A DNA stretch of 64,000 nt, taken from NCBI GenBank assembly GCA_015501595.1, contig JADNRX010000065.1:1-64000 (forward strand), in the 5' to 3' direction. A program made the position numbers and the translations under genes. Position 1 is the stretch's first letter, and every line of letters begins with the position of its first letter. The notes beneath the pieces were generated by a model. The model ran no database searches. It was not told the DNA's origin and was given only the letters and a program-made list of their open reading frames with translations. The DNA is from Hymenopellis radicata (Eukaryota > Basidiomycota > Agaricomycetes > Agaricales > Physalacriaceae). Shown one piece after another: positions 45,647 to 58,108 of this stretch.

Positions 45647-47348
45647 ATGACATCTTGTCTCGCCGCAGTAAACTCCTACAAGTGGATGAGCGTCATTCCC
45701 CACAAGCGCGCGATATCCGAGCTGCTGGAACACCCCGAACACTGCCTACTTTCCGCGCAGCGCTTGCATGTCAAAGCATGTCTTGCTGCCGTCATCCGCG
45801 CCCAAGAAAAACTGGCCACAGCCATAGACGAGTCGTCCTTGGAGGCTCCGGCGAAGCTCGCCTTCACAAAGCGCGCGAGATATTTAGACCACATCCACGA
45901 CGAGCTTCTCACTCTCTTATGCCCCATCCGTCGACTGCCCGTCGAACTCCTTGCCCGGATCTTCTGCTCTCTCAAAGAGGTCTCTTTTTACATCCCCACC
46001 CCCATCGTCCTCCCCACTTACCGGCCGCACGCGCATTACAGGCCTCCGCTCCGCGACGTGATGTTGGTCTGTAAGCAATGGTACAACATTGGCGACGCGT
46101 CGTGCCCATCACTCTGGGTGGATCTGCGTATAGACTTCAACCACCGCCGGGCCTCGGTTCTGCCTCATGTACTAGCGAGCACCCTCCGCCGCTCCCGGGC
46201 CATCCCATATCCTTCAACTTCGCTCATCACGATTCTGGCACCACGCGTTCTGACACCCTCGTCCGGTCGGTCTATAATATCCTTGCGGAGCACTCGAGTC
46301 GCTGGAGAAAAGTCCACATTGACATCCACTCGGAACGCGAACTTGATTGGTGTAGAAGTGTACAACCCAAATTAGGTTGTCTCGAAAAACTTACTCTATC
46401 CTTGACCAGTTGCGACTCCTCCTTCGACGTAGCAGGTTTATTTTGTGATGCGCCCAATCTCAGGGAACTGCAGCTACATGGGTTCCCGGCAAACTATGCG
46501 ACTGCTTTGCCAATGCATCGGCTCACCTCATTTGAGTTTGCGAGCATCTATAGGGGAAGGCGCCCGATGCATCGGTGCGCGCTTGGTATCTCAAGGCCTT
46601 GCAGGATTCTCCTACTCTTTCCCGTTTTGAATACCCAACGATTCCGACACCGTACACCGCGCCCTCGTCCGCCGGGGGCCGGATTCTCAAGCCGCTGGTT
46701 AGAGAATTGAGCGTTGGCGATCCAGCATTCCTCGCTTCCTTGCTGCTCCCATCGCTCACATCGTTGGTGATGGGCTGCTTTGTTGAAGGCGTTATACCCG
46801 CTATTCCTCAGCCCGCGGAGACGCTCTACATCATATACAAGATGTTGGAAGAATCCAGGTTCCCGTCGCTCATCACTCTCACACTCAGTAACGTGCTGCT
46901 GGATGATACCCTTCTTGATATTCTCGATAGTTTGGACACACTGCAATCGTTCTATCTCACCCTCACGGAATGGGATGAGCAACACGACAGCGTCTTGGAA
47001 AATTTGGTTGACGACATGCGGAACGAAGAGGATGACGGACTGTTCCCTTTCCTCCCTTCTCTTCGGTCCTTTGATCTGGAATTGGAGGACCGGTATCATA
47101 ATAGCGTCTATTCAGAATATTTGTTCTTTGATGATAGCTTTGCTGAGATGGTGTTGGCAAGGATAGAGCGCAGTGCGCTGCGTGGGGTGGAGGTGTCGGT
47201 CGCGTCGGAGGGTGGGTCGTGGCCGATGGGGAAGTCTAAGGTGAGGGCGTTGAGAGACGCGCCGGGGGTGCTTATTAATGCTTGGGATTGGGAGCAGGAG
47301 AGCGGGGAGGGAATGTTTATGAGCGACTCCTCCGAGGATGAGGATTAG
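45647..47348 (+). pseudogene. F-box/LRR protein, family 2, two frameshifts at G runs
   Basis: Starts MTSCLAAVNSYKWMSVIPHK; the F-box-like PIRRLPVELLARIFCSLKEV and DVMLVCKQWYNIGDASCPSLWVDLRIDF are in the first frame (to about 46200). Homology then moves to a second frame (HPISFNFAHHDSG to ASIYRG, about 46205-46550) and to a third (KAPDASVRAWYLKALQDSP to the end at 47348, SDSSEDED). The changes sit at GGGCC near 46195 and GGGG near 46551. All three parts align in order with the intact gene at 34205-35875. May be intact in reality if these are homopolymer errors. Confidence 0.8.
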
Positions 47349-47634
47349 TGTACTTATGCCGCCTCTTTCTTCAGTCGACATCTTTAATGATGACACAGCT
47401 TGTCTCTATGAACATCATCATGACTATGGCGCGCAATATCCTCATGCATTTAAACGACGCAATCGGTAGTTCGAAACTATCCATCACTCTATACTAACTA
47501 TACCATCCGCAGCCAGTAAAACAGGCGGCCCGATACCTGATGTGCGTCAAGGAACTCGATCCAGAACCTGTCGCTTTTGTTGCAGGGATGAAGTGACTTT
47601 CATATGTACTTAAGCTTCTCGCGTATGACACTTT

Positions 47635-49605
47635 TCATTCGCTATTCCAGTCACACCCGGTCGCCTTAGATAGCGTAAACGACGCCTCACCCCATGCTCG
47701 GGAGAGTCCGTCTTGGGAGTCCCATGGTATATACCACCGCATGAGAATGCTCGGTTCCTTGAACTCGCTCGGGAGATAGATTGAAGGGACCATCTCGATC
47801 TTCTTCTCGTTTGTCGAATAATCCAGGACGATCATGATATCGTGTGCATCGAACACATCCCGGTGATCTGCGAGGTAGGCGTGCCACATCCTTTTGCACT
47901 CCACGCTCTGTGGTCCGTATAACACCTCACGGCGAAAAAAACAATGGAAGTAGTCCGTCCAATGTCGGCTTAGCGAAGGGGAGGAGCCATCTGAAAAAGA
48001 CTTGGTGAATAAATGTGGGGACACATGATTAAGAGTACGAACCAAGGAATTGTTCCGCGGCCAGTAGACATGCATCGCGGTGATTTGGCCAGTCCGATCG
48101 TTGGCAGGCCTCGGAATGGTAGAAGACTTGTCGACAGGCCATGCAACATTTGGTCGGAGCAGTGCAGTGTGGGTTGGACACTGTATACAAGTATGGGTAG
48201 CGGTAGAAGCTACAAGATTTACACTCACTTCGGGATTGGCACACGCTCGATAGAACGTCGGCGCTTTCTCAAGCATGTCTGATATGGCTATTTCCAAAAC
48301 GGGTGCTTCTTTCACCATCATCGAATACCAGTGAAACTGGATTTTAGGCGAGCATGCAGCGACGAGCTTGGAGGGAACGGGTCGAGACTTGTGATACCTA
48401 GCCCTCGAGACCGAGGAGAGAACCCCGGGATGGACCATGTATTTTCTGATGTTGCCGAAAATCGCGTCAATAGCGGGATGACAGTCGTTGGGGGAGTTGT
48501 CTATCAAGAACTTCCCGCGACTGGCGTCACATTTGAGAAGGAAGTAGATGATATTGCACTTCAAGACATCCATTACGCCTCGGAGACCCTCGTAGGAGGT
48601 CAGCGCTTGGACGAAACCCAGGAGATATTCGATGCATCGCGCTCCATGCAATTGGTCTTTTGGGGAAATGTCCTGACGTGCCGAAGAACGAAGAAATTGT
48701 TTTGTGGTGGAAATCATGTCGGTCACGATGTCATGCGCCATGAAAGTACGCCTCCAAAGGCGACTGCCCGTACCGCAGAAGGCAACGAACGTCATGACGT
48801 GGTCGCTCCGTTCGAAACCCGATTCAAGGTGCCGCACCATGGATTGAGAGCACAGCGTTCTGAGGCTGCGCGATGACTCGCCTAGGACTTCTAACCAGAG
48901 CTGGGAGATTCTGGGATCTCTGCCAAAAGCCACAGATTTCCTGAGCGCCTCGAGCATATCACTGCAAACTTCGAAGACCGAAGCATCATCGAGTGATGAT
49001 GCGGCAGCATGAATGTAGGCCCAGATGGCGGATTTGATTATGTCGATGGGGATGGCCTTGATTGCGAAGACACTGACCAGCGCACTCTTCCCTTCCGAGT
49101 CCATCGGCAACACGTCCAGTGCGACTCGGCGAACAACGAGACAAAGGTAAGAGTATATATCCGCGCGGCTGAACAGATACGCGTGTCCATTCTTCGGAGG
49201 GGCGGTGAAGAGAGCACAGTACTGCCCCACCCAAGGAAGAAGAATATCGGCCCATATAGGCGCAAGTACATGCATACACCAGGGCGCTTCTTTCTTCCAG
49301 AATAACACCGATGCACCAAGGGCTTCGAGGCAGAAGTATTGAGCATGCGCAGTATTGTCGTCGACCGTGGAAGGGGCCTTAGACAGCCAATGTCTGAGTA
49401 CGTCGAGGAAAGGCTCTATCTGGCCGTCAACTTGGGTGATTGTAGCGAGAAGCTCTAGTATGGCTGCTCCATCTACCTCGTCAGAAAGCGCCTTTTGCTA
49501 CAAAGACGCAGTTCATTATCAAAATCTCGATTATTAGTGGAAGACAAACAGGCGTACTTTGTATTGCATCATGATTGACGCGTCAGCGCCAGGAGAGGTG
49601 CTCAT
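47635..49605 (-). CDS. MYND-type zinc-finger protein (604 aa)
   Basis: Four exons: 49605-49558, 49497-48225, 48180-48043, 47990-47635, introns of 60, 44 and 52 bp; 1815 bp in phase. Starts MSTSPGADASIMMQYK. A long alpha-helical N-terminal region (HWLSKAPSTVDD onward, residues 17-430) precedes the MYND finger at about 443-480 with CCMACRQVFYHSEACQRSDW and H..C (CxxC..C..CQxxxWxxHxxxC). A C-terminal domain with MIVLDYSTNEKKIEM and YLPSEF follows. Typical of the expanded agaricomycete MYND family, thought to be protein-protein adaptors; target unknown. The finger is only visible when the two short introns are removed. Intact. Confidence 0.88.
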
Positions 49606-51117
49606 TTCGTTCGAGCTAGTCGTTGCACGGAAAGAAGATGAAAAAACCCGAATATGATTATGGTGATCGGGCAAATTTGAAAAGGACCGAGTGATGCACG
49701 ATATCGAGTGTGCATGGTTGGGAAAGCAGGCCAAGTACATTGAAATCTGTGTTCATCATGAGCGCAGAAATATGCATCTTTATGGGGCGCCTCCGCGTCG
49801 AGAGGGGCAAATGCTTGAAGTACTTACCCTGGCATCGTTATTGGCGTCCCCAGGGTGTAAACTGTCGCATTCTCGTGAAATTTGTAAAATGTGACTAAGA
49901 CGACAACGTTAAACTGAGTTCGGAAAGTGGGCGTTACAGTAGTAGAGCAGCTCTCAATGTTTGAGGACGGTTCACGCCGCTGCCGAAGTGGCTCATCGGC
50001 ACCACTGACAAATCAAAATAATTGGCTCTCTTCCGAGTCTTCGTCCTTTGAGTTCGTGAGCCAAACGATGGCGATGGGAAAGAGGCTGCATGCCAACAAG
50101 GATTGATCGTGGCAAAGCTGATCAGAGCTGAACTCGTCTAGGCACGCGTTCTCACGTGATGCATAACCTTTTCGAAGAAACCATGACAGCGACTCTGACA
50201 GCAGACACAGGCTGAGCACAGCACGCCACTCGGTCAACGCAGCATTAATCCGTGAAGCTTGTGACACCCGATAAAGCCCTCGCTGGCCTACACGCGCCGA
50301 GCTCAGAAGCGTGGGCGCCCTCAAGGATTACGTTCTGTGGCCCGTTCCTCTGCAGTATGCATCATGGATTCCTATGAATGCGGCCGTCCTGACTTTGCGC
50401 TGCGTTCCCTCGGGCTGCCTGATTTCCTTTTGCACTGCGTTTATCTCACGTCCTCTCTGTCTCCTTCTTCTACTCGACACCCATTTCGACTGCATGGGGA
50501 TTGGGGAGGACAGCAGTCGTCCTTGAAGGAACTTCGATGCCACTGCAAGGCTGAGCAAATGGAGACCGCGGCCTAACCCACATGTATCGTGCCTCAAGTC
50601 TACGAGAAGTCTAGGAAAACTATGCAGACGTCAACAACAATTTTCTCAGGTGAGCGTTCTAACGGGACGCCGTCTTTTGCGATCTAGCGGGAAGCCATCT
50701 TTCGTGCATTAAACTAACACAATCTGTCATTTAAGCGCCCAAGACCATGATAGGACATCTTAACGCACGAGAGATTAAGGTTTGTGGTCAGTTTGCCATC
50801 TGCTTTAATTTGTGTTAATTCGTCTATCAAGAAACCAAATTGATGTACATAGCCCGTGTCTTTCTTATCTAGTGTTCGTTAGGCACCTCGGTAAGCGCCT
50901 ACCGGAGTAAGCATCGCTTCATCTTCGTACTGAACAGCACGAGGAGCAAACGAGGAGACTCACGAGTGATTGCACAGCCTTGATTACTGTCGAAAGTCCC
51001 ACGCGATTGACTACTTAACTGTAACTGCGATGTACTAAGATTGAGCTAACCCTCATCTGCGGACCCCACACGTCTATCAACCCAAAGCCAATCCTTTGTC
51101 TCAACCATTATTCCGCC
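49606..51117. other. Intergenic, no gene seen
   Basis: About 1.5 kb between divergent genes. Short frames (for example on the minus strand 50013-50324) have no family signature and no element ends were recognised. Confidence 0.5.
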
Positions 51118-53868
51118 ATGGCGCATGGGACCTATATCTCTTCCAGCTCAATCTTCGGGTTGGGCTACTTCCACGAGCGTAATTTCATTGCGCTTCCTCT
51201 GCGCCATGTCCGCGCCAAGGTCACAATCAAAGAGAGCTGTGCTCAGGTGAAGCTCACGCAGACCTTTGGGAACGATGCGAAGACGCCCATCGAAGCAGTG
51301 TATGTCTTTCCAGTACCCGCGAGGGCGGCGGTATCTGGGTTCGTCATGATCAAGCAGGATGGGACACGCATTGTTGGTGTAGTTCAAGAGAAAGCCGAGG
51401 CAAAAGCCACGTATGACACTGCAGTCGCCCAAGGTAAAACCACATCACTCATGGGGCAAGAGACTCCAGACGGTACGTGTCTCTCCTTCCTTTAACTCGT
51501 ATTTGGCGTGGCTGATCATCGTCCAGTGTTTCAAGTCTCCGTTGGAAACATTTCGGTGAACGAACAAGTAGAAATCGAACTCACTTACTCGACCGAGCTC
51601 GCCGAGGATGAAGATAACGATTCCATTCGTCTTCATCTCCCCGTGCACATCGGCGCTCGTTATGGTCAATCTCCAAGCACGTTGAAGAGTACCAGTACTG
51701 CTACAATTGGTTCTGTATGGAAGATATTTTCGTCTTCGAGTTTTCGTAACAACAAAGCGCCCTTCATGGAGTTCGCCATCTCTGTAGAAGCTACGTCGCC
51801 CATTAGCAAAGTTGGATGTCCATCACACACCATTTCCACCGAACTTGGGCCGGATCCTGCTCTTCCCAACGCCAAGGCTCTGCCTTTCTCCAATTACGCT
51901 CGGGTGAACCTCACTTCCGAGTCTGCCTTGGACAGAGACTTCGTTCTTACAATCAAGTCTGCGGGCCTTGACGCACCGCGTTGCATTGCAGAGCTCCACC
52001 CAAAACATGACACAATTGGAATGGCGCTTAGCCTCGTCCCCAGGTTTTCTCTGCCGGACGTGAAGAGCCAAGAGTTTATCTTCCTCGTTGACCGCTCTGG
52101 GTCGATGCACGGCGGACGCATAGCGGCTGCTTCGAAGGCCCTCGCTATCATGCTTCGCTCCCTTCCACATATGAACACCTACTTCCAGATAGGCTCCTTC
52201 GGCACCTCTGCTACCTTGCTGTGGCAACGCAGTCGGCCGTACAATCAGGAGACACTTGACGACGCGACGCGGCACGTCGATGGAATGGAGGCTGATTATG
52301 GAGGGACGGAAATGCGGAGAGCACTTGAGATGTGTTTCAAGCATCGCAGGACAGATCGACCTACCAGTGTATTCGTACTGACCGATGGAGATGCATGGGA
52401 TCTGAATGGCGTTTTCCGGGAGGTGAAGGACGCGGTGGACGCGGCTCCTTCCAAAGCTTACTTGCGTGTCTATTGTCTTGGAATTGGCAATGCGGCGTCG
52501 ACAGCGATGTGTGAGGGTATCGCGCGCGCGGGTAATGGGGCGTGTATGATGGTAACGGAGCAGGAATCTGCTCTCACGGGAAAGATTGCGAGGCTGCTCA
52601 AGGCCGCGCGCACACCGCTCATTTCGGATATCAAGGTGGATTGGGGACGGCCTGCTTCAGAGACGAAAAATGCGATGAATGGAGATGACGACTTCGATAT
52701 GGTGTCTGTAACGTCCGAGAATATGGTCGTCGAGGAGACAAAGAAGAAGAGTTTGAATATCTTTGACGAGTCGGCTGATCCGACCAAGGTGGACTCTAGC
52801 CCTTTTCCGCCTCCAGTTGTTCTTCCTCCGCCTCCAGCTGTTCAAACTAGCCCTGCCACGATTCAAAATCTTTCTCCGGTATTCGTCTGTACGTTTATGC
52901 CATTTTGAAGGGTAAGCTTTTGTTCTTTGTCGGGTAATTCTCCCTTTGCTGATCCATAGTTCAGGGAAGCAAGTGCCACAGACCGTCTGTCTTCGCGGAG
53001 TGACTGAAGATGGCTCAAATATCGAGCTTTCTATTCCTGTCACTCTCAGTCAGCTTCCGATCCTTGAAGACGCGCCGCCAGCTCTTCACGCACTTGCCGC
53101 TCGCAAAATCGTGCAAGACTTTGAGGACGGTCGACATGATGCCATGATCAGGAATGGCAACGAAGCTAGATTCACCAAGGACTTGTTCTTGCTCAAGCGT
53201 ACAATCAAGGCGCACATCGTACGCCTCGGCAAGACGTACTCCATCGTGTCCTCTCACACGTCTTTCGTTGCGGTGGATGAATTTGGCAAGAAGTATGCAG
53301 GGCCCCCACCGCCCCGTGGTCAAACAGCTAGCGCGAGTACAGGCGGGGATCACAAATTGTGGCTCGGGACGTTGTCGTGTATGGGGGAAGTCCACCCCAA
53401 CAGCAATTGGTACCCACCAAGTCGGCCGAGGGCGCGATGACGTTTGACTATGACGAGTTCGACTTCGATGAAGGATCTCAGGAAGAGTATTCCGCTCGAG
53501 GTCAAATATCGGTGAAGAAAGTCGTAAAGGTTGAGCGTCGCGTGCCTGCTGCTGGTGCGAAAGAGTCTCAGGATCCATTGGAGAGGCTTGCTAGGCTGCA
53601 GGCTTTTGATGGTGCATTCTCGTTGAAGGCTCTACAAGTGGTCAAGGTCGATGAGAAGAAGGCGAAGGCGGCGTTGCCTACTGGGTTGCAGGACGAAGTG
53701 GTAGCCACCATTTTTGCTATGGCTTTCATCAGAAAGACTATGAATTCCATCAAAGACGCTGATGAGAAGGCGCCTTGGGAGGGTATATTTGATAAGGCCA
53801 AGATGTATATTGAAGCTAGCGGACACCCTGTCGATAACTTGATTGCCAAGGCGTTGAAAGCTCTGTAG
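51118..53868 (+). CDS. VIT and vWA domain protein
   Basis: Exon 1 51118-51472, exon 2 51527-52888, exon 3 from 52965; introns of 54 and 76 bp. The VIT domain spans residues about 10-150 (TFGNDAKTPIEAVYVFPVPARAAV; KATYDTAVAQGK). The vWA domain is at about 300-480 with a complete MIDAS: DRSGSM, T in GGTEMRRAL, D in LTDGD. Similar to ITIH/PARP4-type proteins. The tail has ALAARKIVQDFEDG and a Pro/Gln-rich linker, then a helical end (WEGIFDKAKMYIEASGHP). Between about 53380 and 53420 the reading frame must shift once (from LSCMGEV to VVVYGGSPPQQQ at a GGGGG run) to reach the end at 53868. Otherwise intact; function unknown. Confidence 0.85.
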
Positions 53869-54557
53869 TTTGGATCTGGACTCTTTCGTGTACAGTAATT
53901 TTAGCTTGTACAAATGATACGATTTTGGCTGGAATGCGACTTACGTGGAACGTGCGCGGTGCGCCGAGATTGCATCCCAAATGACCGCAGCCGCCTAACA
54001 GTCTCTGATTAATTGTGTTTCCAAGCAATTTCCAAGGACGCATGAACAGTCTGGGACTCCGATAGGTACGCACTCAGCTCGTTGGACTCTGCCTCGCTGG
54101 GGCCCGGCGATTAAGTAGATAAATGATAAACCCGACCCAAGTTTCAACTTCACTCGTCCGACCTCATCAGGGACCATGCACTTAGCGCCTAACGTTCGTG
54201 CGCTTCCTAAGCCTGCTCTTAGGTTAATTGATGTACCCTACGTTCCCCCGACATCGGGTCGGAGCAGGTCGTCGACGTTCCTGGCTGTGGCGCAGAAAGT
54301 GCACCGTGACTTCAGTAGTCGTGAATCGCACAGGGATCACACAGTTTTGGAAGGTAACATTGTCTGGTGTCCATTACGCGATTTTGGATGTCCTAAAATT
54401 AGTGGAAGAGGTACTACTACTACAGTAGCGGTTGTGAATATGAATTGATTTGTTAGTGAAGATAAGTAGACGCAAGACACTTGATTGTATCACAGAGTAC
54501 AAGCAGTATTTGCAGTGCGCAATCAGTTGGGTGGTCTGGAGAAAAACTTCGGCGCTA
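53869..54557. other. Intergenic, no gene seen
   Basis: Between convergent genes; short incidental frames only. Confidence 0.5.
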
Positions 54558-56049
54558 CTATGTCTCCGCTGTCCCGACATAACTATGAAGATTCGATTCT
54601 TTTGTGACTGGCATTAAGCCAAGCGTACCTAAGATGATCTCATCGAAGGTTGCTGAATGACTATCCGTAAAATTGAGCGTCGAGCTCTGAAGACGAAGCT
54701 CTTTCAACCGATGCGAGCTGTCCAACGTCTGTAATGTCTTCATGGCACAATCAACGCTACGAGACGTCTGAGCCTCAAGTTCGAAAAGTAGATGAATGGA
54801 GGTCAGGTGTTTCAGCGACGAGAGGTTGAGCGGAGCTACAACAAAGGCTCGAATCAGTAAATAGGTCATGTTCATGCGAAATGGACAGACCGTCGAAAGA
54901 GGGAACCACCAAGTTGAGGTGCGTGAGTGTTTGCCAGTTGGACCTCATCAGCGATTCTACCGCTGACGGCCCGCCGGTGGACCACCCTGCAATGGTGTGT
55001 ATATCCAGCGTCTCCAACCTACGACAGCGCGACTGAAGCCATTCAAGGAGATCAGTGTTCCATCTTCCACCCAATGACAGGCGAGAGACAGGAAGAGTTT
55101 CCGAGGTGTTCAAATGGTAGTCAGTTGGTGATAAGTACATACGTTCCAGATTGATCTCGATAGTCAGAGACCGCAAATGCTTGAAGCGCAGGACTGTAGT
55201 GAGGAACGTACACAGCTCGTCAGCCGGTTCTATCCAACTCGTTTCCGGGTCGTTACAAGGAACAACGTGGAAGGTTAAGCTCTGGAGATCCGGGTATATG
55301 TGAAGAAGATGGGGAGTGAGCCGACCACGGCGCCAGATAGTCGCTCTCTGCGGCTGAAAGCCCTTCAATTTGAGAAGGTATAGCAATCGCCACTGCTGGC
55401 GATAACGCTTCCCGCCGAACTCGATGCCAGTACAGTCAACCCATGGGGATAGTGTTTCCAATGGCGAGCGTAGGAGGCGGCCCAACCGAATAGTACGTTC
55501 GTGAGACGTAAATCGGAGTATATGCAACTGCTTTCGACTCGCGGGCACCCATGCAACACAAACGAGGCTGCAGGCTAGTAACAGAGACTGATCCTCGCAG
55601 AACGCAATGATGATGTCGCAGAGTTCCCTTGGAAGAATGGGATGCTGGGCGATGATAGGAGGACTGGACCGTTTCATGGCGAGGCGCAAAGACTGGATGA
55701 GAGGAAGAAGAATGACCCTATCTAGGCAGACGTCGCCGTAGGCTGTAGACCATTTCAGGATGATCATCAAACAATAGAAAAGCCAGTACAGGAGCACAGC
55801 TGGAAGAAAAAGGAAAGCCACGCTCCAAATCAAAATCTCCTCCGACCCTCTTCTCACCCCACGAAACCAGCATACCACCGCGACGATAACGATAAAGGGT
55901 CCTATGATACCGACCACGCGAGCGGCACTGTGCGTACATCCTTTGTGCGCAGAAAATCCTGCACTATCCTCTCCGTCGCATCTGCAGGCTGCGAATTCGA
56001 TGAGAGGATGCGAAGTATGATTGCGCCAGGTAGAGCAAAAGTCGGTCAT
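54558..56049 (-). CDS. Membrane-anchored F-box protein (478 aa)
   Basis: Two exons: 56049-54891 and 54835-54558 (55-bp intron). MTDFCSTWRN start. Cysteines at 5, 22, 24 and 38 coincide with those of the paralogue at 30267; transmembrane helices at about 45-61 and 73-98; F-box LPRELCDIIIAFCEDQSLLLACSLVCVAW; LRR-like region with ALKS-type strands (LRSLTIEINLERMYL, SRLSLGGRWNTDLLEWLQSRCRRLETLDIH); last exon begins APLNLSSLKHL. Ends YVGTAET. Intact. Same architecture, opposite strand and 23 kb away from the other intact copy. Confidence 0.83.
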
Positions 56050-56159
56050 GGGATAAAGCAGAAAAGGACGGACAGTTGTCTCGGATGATCACTGGCTAGT
56101 ATCTAGCGGAAGGATCAGTACCTAGGTTTATCCATCCACTATCACCACTACCTGTTAGA

Positions 56160-56562
56160 TGGGGATACTCGCGCCGTGAATCTTCGCGCCTTTAAGACGG
56201 AGAAGACGAAGGACACGCCAATGCTGACCGAAATGTTGTCCGCTAAAACGGACGACATGCATGCAAAGCGTCTGCAAAGGAGACCTTAGTAGGCTTCCCA
56301 GCCGCGCCGTACGTTAAAGCGTCGTGACGATCGACATATGGTGCCTGCTCGTCGGTACCCAGGCGATAGAAACGAGGCTGCACGCCAGCAACGAGTATGG
56401 ATCGTCGCAAAGCGCAATGATGGCGTCACAAATCTCGCGAGGAAAGATGTCGCGGGATGAGTTGAACGCCGACGCAGTGGTAGGCGCCGGTAAGCAGGAT
56501 GGGTCACCAAGGCGTCGAGAACGAGATTGTCTAATGGAGGTTTTGGGGAAATCAAAGCCCAC
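56160..56562 (-). pseudogene. Truncated F-box gene of the membrane-anchored family
   Basis: The minus-strand frame carries FPREICDAIIALCDDPYSLLACSLVSIAW (F-box), then a stop after SIVTTL; in another frame SPLQTLCMHVVRFSGQHFGQHWRVLRLLRLKGAK follows, matching the paralogues. No membrane segments and no LRR part. A tandem remnant just upstream of the intact gene at 54558-56049. Confidence 0.8.
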
Positions 56563-56802
56563 TATTAACAGTAGACAACAGAATGTCGCGGCGTAGAAGC
56601 TTGCCCCGCATTGCAGACTTGTAACATGCCCGGCTTAAAAAACCTCGCCCAACGCCCAATTCTGAGCGCGAATACGGATGCTTTTGGAAAGCGCAAGTCC
56701 GGGACCCGGGTTGTTAATCAACGTGACATAGATCACGTGTCGTGACCCGACAATCTCGGCCGCGCACGAATCACTTTGGTTATCTCTCACCTTGGCAGCT
56801 AG

Positions 56803-56813
56803 CTATAAATGCC
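56803..56813 (+). promoter_or_regulatory. TATA box of the cupin gene
   Basis: TATAAATG lies about 40 bp upstream of the ATG chosen for the cupin gene. Its position argues against the longer upstream start at 56742. Confidence 0.55.
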
Positions 56814-56846
56814 TGGGACATCGTGTCGGACTACCACCACGTCGAA

Positions 56847-57580
56847 ATGAATCTCTTTCCCAAGGTACGATATTTCACTTTTCTCCCCCGGATTCTCCAA
56901 CAAGATTTGCATAGCATGAACTCCAACCAATAAAGGTCGACGAAGAGGGTGGCTGGCATTTCTTCGACGGCGCGCTGAAGACCTACTTTATCGGCGCTGA
57001 CGGAAAGGGAAACTTCACCTCGCGTCAAATATTCAAGGCCAACAACCCGCACACGGGCGCGGGGCGGAAGAGCACCGCTACGCGTACGTACTAGGACCAC
57101 CCGCGTTTTCTGAACCCTTATGAAAGACCTCCCCCAGCGCCGTACCATTGGCACCTATACCAAACGGAAACATTCGATGTCAAGTCCGGCGTGCTCTGCT
57201 ACGACCTCGACGGCACGCTCGGTAAGCTCACTGCTGGGGAGACGGTCACCATCGCCCCCGGGCGCTACCACACCTTCTGGTCCGACCCCGACTCCGGCGT
57301 CGACCTCGACGTGCACATCAGCGTCCGCGGCGGCCCCAACGCCGGCTTCGACGAGGTCTTTGTGCACAATTTCTACGGCTACTTGAGCTCGTGCACGATG
57401 CAGGGCCTGGCGCCGAATCTGTTCCAGATGCTCGCGTTCATGGACCATGCGGATGTTGTGCTGGTCGACTTCCCGCTGTGGACGGGGAGGTTGGCCAACT
57501 TGGTCATTGGCCGGTGGATTGGGAGGGGCATTGGCGGGTATGATGTTGAGTACAAGGTGTTTGACGAGAAGAAGGACTGA
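56847..57580 (+). CDS. Cupin-domain protein (207 aa)
   Basis: Three exons: 56847-56864 (18 bp, MNLFPK), 56936-57087, 57127-57580; introns of 71 and 39 bp; 624 bp in phase. Cupin motif 1 is complete: HWHLYQTE then six residues and G (HxH..E..G). Motif 2 has APGRYHTFW (PGxxH). A hydrophobic C-terminal region (FPLWTGRLANLVIGRWIGRGIGG) follows. A single conserved beta-barrel that would bind a metal through two His and one Glu. Substrate unknown; no signal peptide. A TATA box supports the start. The tiny first exon and 39-bp intron are unusual; if wrong, the true start may lie upstream at 56742. Confidence 0.78.
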
Positions 57581-57718
57581 TTTTGTCTCTGTTACCTTGA
57601 ATAAGGGAGTCTGTGTACTAGTCAATCTTCACCAGGTCTTTGGAAGGTGGTTCACTGTGAAAGAAATCATAGTAGACACATTTGGAAAGGATACACCTGT
57701 CCAAAAGCACTATTGCAT

Positions 57719-58048
57719 AGGGTGGTGAAGTAAACCCTTGGTTTTGATACACCTCGGGTTTACTGCGGTTAGTAACGGTATCGATACAGTATTGAAACTG
57801 TCAGGGGTCGGGAGGTAGGTTTCGATACCGGCACGTGATCACTTCACGTGACGGCGCGCTGGTGCTAAGAGAAGCTGAGAGTGGCGGGACAAGGGCGGGA
57901 TGAGGGCGGCGAGCCGCTGCGCCACATCACGTGTTCAAAACACGTGCCGGTATCGAAACCGTTACTAACGGTTTCAAAACCAGGGCCTCCCGGGGGGTCG
58001 GTATCAATACCGTTACTAACACCCCCGGAGGTTTACTGCGCCACCCTA
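57719..58048. mobile_element. hAT-type MITE A (second copy, 330 bp)
   Basis: Ends TAGGGTGGTGAAGTAAACC and complement TAGGGTGGCGCAGTAAACC; perfect 8-bp duplications CTATTGCA at 57711-57718 and 58049-58056. Similar in inverted orientation to the outer MITE at 27935-28723. Four CACGTG boxes (57832, 57845, 57928, 57941) arranged in two close pairs. It ends about 60 bp from the 3' end of a tRNA-Glu-like gene. Confidence 0.95.
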
Positions 58049-58108
58049 CTATTGCAGATGGGATTGAAATCCTACATCAGGTAGGAAAAAATTCCAGAGG
58101 GCGGTACA

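Noticed and set aside
49308..49346. A start of the MYND gene near 49308
   Set aside because: The position is a GTG within an exon that continues upstream to 49497; the true ATG lies in a short first exon at 49605.
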